A DNA stretch of 53,323 nucleotides from Prasinococcaceae sp. CCMP 1430 (lineage: Eukaryota > Prasinodermophyta > Palmophyllophyceae > Prasinococcales > Prasinococcaceae), in assembly GCA_013416795.1 (NCBI GenBank), contig RQSC01000027.1:451630-504952 (forward strand), given 5' to 3'. Numbering within the stretch: position 1 is the first letter of the stretch; each line of letters starts with the position of its first letter. The notes beneath the pieces were generated by a model, which was given only the letters and a program-made list of their open reading frames with translations, searched no databases and was not told the DNA's origin. The position numbers and the translations under genes are program-made. Positions 23,189 to 30,923 of this stretch are shown in pieces.

Positions 23189-25018
23189 TCAGCATGGGAG
23201 AGAGTGTTCCAGCTTGTACGGCCAGGGCGGGAGCGGGGGCTCAGCGCTGTTGCACGAATCCGACAAAGCGAGTGAGCACACGCCGAAGTCCACCGTCGCG
23301 AGGTCGTCCATGCCGGTCGTTTCTTCTATCCAGTCGATGTACTGCGACAGACGCGTGTAAACTCCGGGAAACTCGGCCGTTGCGCACGACCGTCCGAACG
23401 AGACGAGTCCGACGAGGTGAGGCCTTCCGTCTGCGCCGATTGCTACCACGGGCCCTCCGGAGTCACCCTGGCACGCATCCCTCCCACCGCCCGGGCAGCC
23501 CACACACAGCATGGTGAGCGGGTCGAATTCGCCGTCGATCACCGTCTGATTGCTGCTAATTGAGCTCACCCCGTTGGCATCTCCGCTTCCAGCGTCTCCG
23601 GCGGTCGCGTCGTACGAATCGGAGGAGTTGCCGTAGTCGTAATCGTAGTAGTACGAGCCGTAGTCGTAATCGTAGTAGTACGAGCCATAGTCGCCGTACG
23701 AGCCATAGTAGTACGATTGGTAGTAGTCGTACGAAGCAGGACCCTCGAAGCTCTCGCCATCACCTGCCTCGGCGCGCGCCAGCACGTCCGCAGTGTTTGC
23801 GTCGCGTGAGAGTGCCTCGTCCATCGCGTTTGAGACCACCTTACGCACCGTGTAGTTACCGCAGGTGGCGTCGGCCCCTGGAGGAGACAGCATCTGCACG
23901 GTCGCGTACTGCAGCACGGCAGGGACTGCATCGGCCGACTGTGCGCACGTGGCGTTGGTGATGGCATCGCACGTCCGCCCCCATCCTGCGACAAACAGTG
24001 CCGCGTTTTCAGGCGGGTCCCCCCGAAGCAAGTCGATCGGCTGCGCGAGCTCGAGCGGGGGCGGCGTCGGGACCGGAGGCGGAGGCGGGGCCACGGGCGC
24101 GCGCGTCAGCTCGGAAAGTCGCTCCGGTGCTGGTGCCGGCTCGGGCTTGGACGCGATGCTGGTGGGCGCACGCGTCAGGCTTCCCTCGGTCTCAGCTGCC
24201 TGCGCCCCAACCACCCCCGGCTGCGCGAGAAGCGGATCGGCGAGCGCCGAGCCCGGCGGTGGCGAGGGCGGTGGAGGCCGCAAGATGATAGCATCTTCAA
24301 CTCCTGCTGCTGTCGCCACCCCCTGTTCGTCTCCCGAGTCAGGGAACAATGGCGGCGGCGGCGCGCGCCAAATCGCGTTTGGATTGCTGCTGACGTCCGC
24401 GCCGCCAACGCCTGGAGCACCCCCTTGCGGCGGAGGTCTCAGTATGGACCCCGGCACCTGCAAGAGCATCCGGCGACCGCCACCATTTTTATTCGACGCC
24501 TCGGCATCAGTGCCGCCCCCCGCTGCCTCTCCCCCTGCGGTGTTAGCAGCGCTGTCCTCGTCGGTACTCTCGTACGACTCCACGTACGACTCGCCGTTGC
24601 CCGAGCCGATGATGTCCCCCACCTTGAGCAGGGCTACATCATTACGCAGCGTTTCGCGCTCGTACTCCGGGTGAAGGATGAACTTTTCTGCGCGGCGAAA
24701 GACCGCCTTCTCGGCGTCTGTGCTGCCTTTGCGAAAGAAGACCTCCTGCACCCCATTCGGATCGTAGTCGTGCAGGCAGTGTGCCGCCGTGATGGCCCAG
24801 GTGCCGTCGCCGAGGAGCGCCCCCGCACATTGCTCGAACGGGAACTCGATGACGAAGTAGAAAGGGAACGGCGTCGACACGAGGCCGCCAGTGACGCCCT
24901 CCTCGAGCGTTGAGTTGGCATCCGCGCCCCCCACCACGCAGCTCGCGGGCAGTGGGGCGCTCGCCCCTGCCGCGAGCAGCAGCAAGAGCGCACACCCGCC
25001 GCGGGTCGCCGCTCGCAT
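23189..25018 (-). CDS. Secreted trypsin-like (S1A) serine protease with large insertions
   Basis: 609 residues from ATG 25018. A signal peptide is clear (GGCALLLLLAAGASA). The catalytic triad is complete: His in ITAAHC (about 78), Asp in NDVALLKV (about 127) and Ser in CQGDSGGP (about 517). The domain ends with GVYTRLSQYIDWI. A normal S1 domain is about 240 residues; this one carries two insertions. One of about 180 residues after the Asp is Pro/Ala/Gly rich. One before the Ser region is a Tyr/Asp/Gly/Ser-rich tract at about 425-466, built partly from a 27-bp tandem repeat. The residue six before the catalytic Ser is Asp (RDACQGDSG), which predicts trypsin-like Lys/Arg preference. A secreted or wall-associated protease is likely. 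Confidence 0.9.
   Translation of the reverse strand: MRAATRGGCALLLLLAAGASAPLPASCVVGGADANSTLEEGVTGGLVSTPFPFYFVIEFPFEQCAGALLGDGTWAITAAHCLHDYDPNGVQEVFFRKGSTDAEKAVFRRAEKFILHPEYERETLRNDVALLKVGDIIGSGNGESYVESYESTDEDSAANTAGGEAAGGGTDAEASNKNGGGRRMLLQVPGSILRPPPQGGAPGVGGADVSSNPNAIWRAPPPPLFPDSGDEQGVATAAGVEDAIILRPPPPSPPPGSALADPLLAQPGVVGAQAAETEGSLTRAPTSIASKPEPAPAPERLSELTRAPVAPPPPPVPTPPPLELAQPIDLLRGDPPENAALFVAGWGRTCDAITNATCAQSADAVPAVLQYATVQMLSPPGADATCGNYTVRKVVSNAMDEALSRDANTADVLARAEAGDGESFEGPASYDYYQSYYYGSYGDYGSYYYDYDYGSYYYDYDYGNSSDSYDATAGDAGSGDANGVSSISSNQTVIDGEFDPLTMLCVGCPGGGRDACQGDSGGPVVAIGADGRPHLVGLVSFGRSCATAEFPGVYTRLSQYIDWIEETTGMDDLATVDFGVCSLALSDSCNSAEPPLPPWPYKLEHSLPC
23634..23687 (-). repeat. Perfect 27-bp tandem duplication coding GSYYYDYDY
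   Basis: Two exact copies, 23634-23660 and 23661-23687, followed by degenerate copies to about 23720. They encode Tyr-rich GSYYYDYDY units inside the S1 protease. Confidence 0.95.
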
Positions 25019-25842
25019 GCTTCCCGGCGGCTCCCTGCAGAAGAAAGACGGGATGTTCAGTCAGAGCGCGCCAGCCGTCGGCCACCGCGCGCGGCCCTCT
25101 CGCCCTCCTCGCGCGCGGTCGCCCGACCTCGGCCGGACCGCCGGCCGAGGGCACGCGGGCGCGCGCGGGCCCTGGACTGCTCGTTCGCCCCCCCTGCCTC
25201 CCCCCGGGGGAGAGGCACGCGCGCGCCGTGTGGCGGGAAGTGCCCCGCCGCGGGGCGCGCGGCGATTTTCCCGCGCACCGCGCGCGCGAAAAACAACAAC
25301 AACGGAGCGCGCTCCGAAATGCGCCCGCAACCAACGCTCCGAACGCATCACCACGGTGGAAATGCACGGAGACAGCGCCCAAATGCGAAACCGCACAGTA
25401 TGCATATGCCGCATTATTGATTTCCCCCCACTCATTGCCGCCGCTTACGCGTGAGGCGATTGGCGTCCGCGGCACACGCATTTTCGACACACGTGCGCGT
25501 CCGCGCGGCGTGGACCGGAGGACTCGTGGACGAGAGCGCGCGAGCGGGCCGAGCACACGTCGTCGGTGCCTCGGAGCGGGCGCCTCTCCACGCAGTGCAC
25601 GCACCATCACAGTGCGACCGCAGCGTGGGCTGCGGCCTGCGGGGCGTGCCGTGAGCGCCTCGCGCACGCCGCATGGTAGCAGCAGCGGGCGTGGGGGTGT
25701 GGAGCGGGGCGCGTGGCCGCCGCCGCTGCCACCCGGAGCTGGAGCTGAGTGCGAGGAGCGCCTTCCGAGGCCCGCGAGCGTGTGGGGCGACCTTCGTGCG
25801 GACTGTCGTCCAGATGGGCAAATGGTGGCGTGTTTTTATAGA
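25019..25842. other. Intergenic region between the amidohydrolase 3' end and the protease start
   Basis: About 820 bp. It should hold the protease promoter. A less GC-rich patch lies at about 25370-25440. Several long open frames cross it on both strands, but all are low-complexity Arg/Pro/Ala translations without recognisable domains. No gene was called. Confidence 0.35.
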
Positions 25843-27757
25843 TCAAATTGCATGCGTGTTTCGGGGGGCTGCGCTCGATCCGGTTGCGGTGCCGTTGGCC
25901 CCGTCCGTCGCGGGGGCGGGAGCGGCAGCTGCCGCGGGCACCGCGGTGGGCGCGGCAGCTGCCGTGGAGGACTTGGTGGCAACGGCAGCGGCCTTCCTCT
26001 TCCTCCTGCGCAGGGGCGCTGCGAAGGCTGCGGTGCCCAACTCGGCGTCGCTCCCACCCTCCTCCTCCTTGGCATCCTTCGTCGGGGCCTCAGCCTCGGC
26101 GTTGGCGTCGAGCGCCGCCACGGCCGCCGGAGCTGGAGCCTTGACCGCCGCGGGCTTATTGTCACGAAAGTCGTACGCGACGGCCCCTGCTTTGATGACA
26201 AGAGCAATGTTGTTGCCGGCAATGGCATCCAGAATCTTGTCCATGCACGGTTCCGCCGACCGCCAGTGCCCCGTATGTCCCCCGAGCACGGACGCGTCCA
26301 GAAGCAGCATGTCAGCGTGCGCGCCTGGCTCAATTACCCCGGCTTTGCCCTCGAGGCCTAGCAGCTCGGCGCCTATCACCGTGAGCGACGCCATCACCTG
26401 CGTGGCGCTCTGCGCGCGCCTATGCAACTCAATACTGCCCAGCTGGTGGACATGGCTCGCTCCCAGCAGGTCGGATCCATACGCGACTAATACCCCGAAG
26501 TCAGTCGCGCGACGAAGCGTGTCCACGCCGGCCTCCACCAGATCGCCCACCTTGTCGACGAGCTCGCGCGGCATGCCATCTTTCTCGCCGTCTCGGAGAA
26601 TCCGCGCGTAGGTGATGAGCGTGGGCACCAAGAAAGTGCCTTTCTCAAACATCAGGCGAAGGCACTCGTCGGAGGCGTAGTTGCCTGCGCGCGGAGCGAG
26701 CGAGGGCGGACGGTGCGCGAGAGTCAGCGATGCGGGCTTGAACTTGCAGCTGGCAGCGTGGCTGATTGGGATGGCGAGTCTGCTCAAACGCACATGCCGC
26801 ATTTCTCCGCGCGCGCATACGCATACACATACGCATACGCAGCAGCGGCAGCTCTGAGCGCCTTTACCGTGTTCGATGCTGGCGACGCCGGCCTGCACCG
26901 CGCGCTTTACACTCGCGGGCGTGTACGCGTGAGCCGCCACGCCAATTCCGGCGAAGGCGGCCTCCTCGACGATTGCATGAAGCTCGGCGTCAGAGAACTG
27001 CAGATTGGTCAGCCGGTCCGTCGGGCTCGAAACGCCGCCGCCGGCCATAAGCTTGAGGTGTGTGGCACCCTTGCGGATCTCGTCCCGCGCGGCGGCTCGC
27101 ACTGCCGCCTCGCCGTCGCACACGCGTGCGATGGTCGGATTTGCACAGCAGCTGCACGATGGCAGCTGGTGCTCACCTGGAAGGCGCAGGTCGCCGTGAC
27201 CACCCGTGGCTGAGAGGGCCTTGCCACAGAAGTGGATGGTCGGGCCTTTGATGGTGCCCTCCTTCACTGCGCGCGCGAGGCCAAAGTCTGCGCCGCCATT
27301 GTCACGAACGGTGGTGAAACCGCGCCGGAGCATGGACTCGAGAGTCCTGACCGCACGCGCGGCGACGAGGGAATGCGGCAACGAAGCCGCACTGCGCAGG
27401 TCGGACGAGCTGGCGGTGACGTGCACGTGCGCGTCAATCAGACCGGGCACGAGCAAGCCACCAGCGCAGTCAATTGACCGCACCTCGGGGGCCCTGTGAC
27501 CTGCTCGCGCACGAGCAGCTGCTGTCAGCGCATGCGCGGCTGCTCCCCTCACTCATGGTGGGCAGCGCGTGGCAGGCTGACGCACCGACTTGGTCCGCCG
27601 CTGGCGCGTGTCTGGACACACGTTGGATGTTGCCACGCAGGTCGCAGTGCAGCACACACTCATCGCCCAGCCACTCGACATATGCCTCACAGTCGACCAC
27701 TCGATTGTCGCCGCGCCACCGCAGCACGTGCGCGTTCCTCAGCTCGAGCGTTGTCAT
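25843..27757 (-). CDS. Metal-dependent amidohydrolase (prolidase/imidazolonepropionase-like)
   Basis: Three exons: 27757-27586, 27500-26868 and 26684-25843, giving 548 residues. Intron 1 (85 bp) is GTGCGT to GAGCAG; intron 2 (183 bp) is GTAAAG to CGCAG. Both junctions restore family sequence, for example EHG-NYASDE. The TIM-barrel metal ligands are visible: DAHVH after LLVPGLI, the carbamylated Lys in HLKLMAGGG, His in AAHAY, His in SIEHG and Asp in AYGSD. Family members hydrolyse Xaa-Pro or cyclic amide bonds; the substrate is unknown. The last 100 residues are a non-family tail: Ala/Pro/Glu rich, with the basic patch RRRKRKAAAVATK. Intron 2 is a multiple of three without stop codons, so reading through it would not break the frame. 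Confidence 0.85.
26815..26840. repeat. (GCATAC)n microsatellite in amidohydrolase intron 2
   Basis: Imperfect GCATAC/ACATAC repeats within the 183-bp intron, near its 5' end on the minus strand. Confidence 0.8.
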
Positions 27758-28088
27758 CCCCAGACGCTGCCGGGGCTCGAGCGCACTGGCGCGCGTGCGA
27801 GCCCCAGCCCTCGGCAGCCGCAACCCCCTTCACCCGAGCCCTCTCGCGAGAACGGCTCCGGCCAGCGTTCTAGCAGCGGCTGCTTCGCTTGGGCCGCCGC
27901 TGCCGCAAGGGGCGCGCGCCGTGGCGCGCTCGCCTTGTGGCGTGCCCCCCCCCACCCACCCCACCCACCCACCCACCACTCCTGGCCACGTCTGACGACG
28001 TTCGCCGATATTTTCTCGAGGCGAATATAGACCCTAAAATATACGAACCTAAATCACACCAACCCAAATTCTGTTCTCCCAAAGTCCG
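27758..28088. promoter_or_regulatory. Divergent region between the amidohydrolase and the ICE2-like gene
   Basis: About 330 bp. A C-rich CCCA repeat is at 27945-27978. A less GC-rich patch at about 28020-28085 is a plausible core promoter for the plus-strand gene. No coding seen. Confidence 0.35.
27945..27978. repeat. C-rich (CCCA)n tract
   Basis: A C-run followed by CCCA units, upstream of the ICE2-like gene. Confidence 0.85.
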
Positions 28089-30473
28089 GTGGTGGCTGTT
28101 GCGCTCGGCGCAGCTGCCACAGCTCGCGCGCGCAATAAAGTGGCGACGCCACTGGCGTCGCCCCCCCCCCCCCTCCCCCCTTCCCCACGGCGCGCCGGCC
28201 GTGGCGGCGCCCCCGTGGCAGGGGTGGGCGGTGATGAGGGCGGGCCGCACAGCGGCGGCATCGGCGGCGGCAGCAACCCCGCCATCCAAGCGCAAGTCCC
28301 GCTCAGCGACCTCCTCCAGGGGGGGCCACTGGCTATATCGCCGGCGCGCCTCGACGCGCTCGCACAAGCCCTGGCGGCCCGCCAGGCTCAAACAGTTGCG
28401 CCCGCGAGCAGGTGGCATGCGAGCGCCACAGTGGGTGCATCCGCGACGGATCGATCCCCTGCGGCGGCAGCCCCAGCTGCGACCGGCCCCTTCTTGACCA
28501 AAGGCGCGATGCGACTCTTCGAGGTCCACTTCGCGAGGATGGAGAAGGAGGACCTGCCTCCCGCTGACGATGACGAGGCGGAGGAAGCGGCCAAGGCCGC
28601 ACCAGTGTCTTCGGCACCGCGCAAGGCTGCGAGCCAGCAGGCGCGCGTCGCCGCTGCTGTGGCGAAGTACGCCCCGGTGGTGACGCGCGCAGGTGTGAAC
28701 ACTCACGCGGGCACCGGTGCTGGCGCAAGCGGCGCGCCGACCGGGCCTACAAACTTGCACGACGTGCCCGAGCACAAGGCCACTCTCACCATGAGCGAGC
28801 ACAAGATGTTTGGCGATGTGATGAGGTCAGAGGCCGAGGGGGTTTCACTCGAGTGGCGCGGTATTGATGAGCTGCGGCGCAAGGTGGCGGCCGAGCAGGC
28901 GGCGTACTACGAGTGGGAGCGGGCAGTGCTTACAAAGGACCCGGCGTACGCGCGCGCTGCCGACGCGGTGTATACGGCGGCGGCGCATGCTTGGGTAGCT
29001 GCTGCTGATCGCGTCGCGTCTGGACTGCCTCCCACATTCGCCTATTACTCCGAGGTCGAACTTGGAAGCTCGCCAGCCGGCAGCGAAGGCGCTTCACACG
29101 CGGGTGCGCAGGTTTGCCGCGAGTCTCACGTGTCTGGAGCCGGTAGAACGCCTGATCTGAGTGCCATGGACACATTCGAGGAAGCGAAAGTGCGCAGGAA
29201 GAGCCTGCTCACCACTGCGGAGGAAATGGGCGATTTGATCGCCCGTGGCGATGCTGCGCGCGAGGCCTGTCTAGATGCAGTCGTCGGCGCGAGCGGTGGC
29301 GCTGTTGGAGGTACCAGCAAAGGCGCCATGAAAGACGCGGTCATAGGTGTTGCGGAGGCTGGTGATGACCTGACGGATGGGAAGGGCGACCTCACGAAAG
29401 GCCCCGGCCTTCTGGGCTCGGACGGGGACAACGGCGTTGGCAAGCACAAGGGCGACCGCGTTGGCATGGGCGTTGGGCTCGCCGCCGCCAAAGGGTGCGC
29501 GGTGGTCGTTGCGGAACGTGCGCTCGCGGTGCTGCTCACCGAGGACAAAATCGGCCTTCGCGGGGCGTGGGAGTTGCCAATCGAGGTGCTGTGCGAGCCC
29601 GGTGCTGGCGAGGGCCCGCATGCGGTGCTGTTCGAGCCGCTACACCCGCTGGTGCAAGGTACGCGCGAGGCGGAGGCTCGAGCGTACGCGGCGGCCGCAT
29701 GCGCGGAGAGCGCCGTGTGCGCGGCCGGCGGTCCAGCTGCGCCCGAGCGCGACTGTTCTTTCAGTGTCTGGGCCTTGGACAAGCGGGGTGAAGCCGGCGG
29801 TCGCACGATGCCTGCCCGAGCGGCCGCGAAGCGACAGCGGGCGAGCCAGACTCGCACCCTCCTACTCGTGGCCTCACCTTCGACGGGGCTGGTCGCGCGC
29901 GACGGCAGCATACAGTCGCATGTGAGCGTCTTCGCGCACGCGCAGCACGTGCCTCCGGGGAAAGGCGCCGAGGAGACGAGCCCGTCCGAGTCAGTGCATA
30001 TGTGGGTCGCACGCAACAGCTGGAAGGGAGGGAAGGCGGCCATGGTAAACGTGGATGCTAGGAACGGCAAGGTCCTTCGTTGGAACGTCCAAAGTGAGGA
30101 CGAACGTGCGGCATGCGAGGCACGCACCCTGCAGGCAGTTGTGAGCGCAGTGCTGGGATTGCCGCGCGGGCGCTTCGTCCTCTCCAAGGCGGCGGACTCC
30201 GACAGGGTGTACATGCTCGCGGCAGCGGGGCGGCACCATCACAGCAAGTCCGGCAAGGCTCCGTACGAACTTCGGCGCGTGCACGCCGAGTGCGCAGCGG
30301 CTGTGGCCAAGCGCCCGAACGCCGTTGCACCCGCAGAATATGTGCCGCTCGCATGGGTGCGCAAGCACAAGGGGCAAATCCCGCGGACGTTCGGCATGCT
30401 GCTGGACAAGGTCAATCCGTATCGGGCATATACACCAAGCACTCTGAAGGAAAAGAAAAAGAGAAAGATGTGA
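28089..30473 (+). CDS. ICE2/NARC2-like little elongation complex subunit (tentative), 5' end unresolved
   Basis: The frame is open from 28089 to TGA 30473 (795 codons), but its first in-frame ATG is at 28509. Coding-looking sequence (LSDLLQGGPLAISPARLDALAQAL) lies before that ATG. The true start is therefore in an upstream exon, or a frame change occurs near the G-run at 28320. The middle is Ala-rich with helices (ELRRKVAAEQAAYYEWERAV). The C-terminal 220 residues follow the NARC2_C domain in order: SVWALDKR, a LLLVASP strand, HVSVF then GAEETSPSESVHMW, VDARNGKVLRW, GRFVLSK, APYELRRVH and QIPRTFG, with a Lys/Arg tail (KEKKKRKM). In animals ICE2 sits in the little elongation complex, which supports RNA polymerase II transcription of small nuclear RNA genes. 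This assignment is by eye and moderate. It converges on SF3A1. Confidence 0.55.
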   Translation: MVAVALGAAATARARNKVATPLASPPPPLPPSPRRAGRGGAPVAGVGGDEGGPHSGGIGGGSNPAIQAQVPLSDLLQGGPLAISPARLDALAQALAARQAQTVAPASRWHASATVGASATDRSPAAAAPAATGPFLTKGAMRLFEVHFARMEKEDLPPADDDEAEEAAKAAPVSSAPRKAASQQARVAAAVAKYAPVVTRAGVNTHAGTGAGASGAPTGPTNLHDVPEHKATLTMSEHKMFGDVMRSEAEGVSLEWRGIDELRRKVAAEQAAYYEWERAVLTKDPAYARAADAVYTAAAHAWVAAADRVASGLPPTFAYYSEVELGSSPAGSEGASHAGAQVCRESHVSGAGRTPDLSAMDTFEEAKVRRKSLLTTAEEMGDLIARGDAAREACLDAVVGASGGAVGGTSKGAMKDAVIGVAEAGDDLTDGKGDLTKGPGLLGSDGDNGVGKHKGDRVGMGVGLAAAKGCAVVVAERALAVLLTEDKIGLRGAWELPIEVLCEPGAGEGPHAVLFEPLHPLVQGTREAEARAYAAAACAESAVCAAGGPAAPERDCSFSVWALDKRGEAGGRTMPARAAAKRQRASQTRTLLLVASPSTGLVARDGSIQSHVSVFAHAQHVPPGKGAEETSPSESVHMWVARNSWKGGKAAMVNVDARNGKVLRWNVQSEDERAACEARTLQAVVSAVLGLPRGRFVLSKAADSDRVYMLAAAGRHHHSKSGKAPYELRRVHAECAAAVAKRPNAVAPAEYVPLAWVRKHKGQIPRTFGMLLDKVNPYRAYTPSTLKEKKKRKM
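28161..28184. repeat. C13 homopolymer and polypyrimidine tract
   Basis: C13, T, C6, then TTCCCC. It resembles the tract before a splice acceptor; a CAG follows at 28219-28221. This would fit an intron ending just before the readable part of the ICE2-like gene. Confidence 0.6.
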
Positions 30474-30923
30474 AGCTGGAGTATTTCATTGCAGTTCTCG
30501 TTCGAGGGCGGGCCCACGCGCTGTCGCCGCAGCGAGGCGCCCATCTACCCCTGCGCAGTCTGGGGCGGATCCGCCATGACGCACACTGCAACCAATGTGT
30601 GAATATAAACATTGTTATTTACAGTACGTACCAGGTTGCCCGCGAAAGGATACCCATTGCGCTGCCTGTCGCGCACCAAAGCGGCCGCATTGGCCGGCCT
30701 CGCAAGGGAGCCGCCCCGTTGCCGTGCATCTCGCGGAGGGCGTCGCGACCCTTGAAGCGCGGGGACACGCCAAGAGCACCGCCTGACGGCTTAGTCGCTT
30801 CCCTGAGCGCAAGCAGCAGTGCGCGCTGACTGCGCGTGCGCGCGGCGAGATACACACCACCGCGGCAGGATCATGCAGGAGCCGCCTTCGATTGATATCG
30901 CGAGATAATTAGAGGGCGCGGTG
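30474..30923. other. Convergent 3' region between the ICE2-like gene and SF3A1
   Basis: 450 bp without a gene. An AT-richer stretch near 30598-30632 (TGAATATAAACATTGTTATT, then TACAGTACGTACC) contains TTTACAGT, which reads TGTAAA on the minus strand. It is probably 3' untranslated sequence. Confidence 0.35.

Noticed and set aside
22725-23360. Plus-strand open frame beginning with an ATG in an AT-rich patch
   Set aside because: No family similarity seen, and it runs 170 bp into the antisense of the protease. The AT-rich patch is better read as promoter sequence.
24910-26361. Plus-strand open frame of about 480 codons spanning the protease-amidohydrolase gap
   Set aside because: It overlaps the ends of two well supported genes in antisense, has no recognisable domain and follows the local GC bias.
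27866-27895. GCTTCGCTTGGG string, similar to one near 35370
   Set aside because: Only two copies, in unrelated intergenic contexts. Chance is enough to explain them in DNA of this composition.
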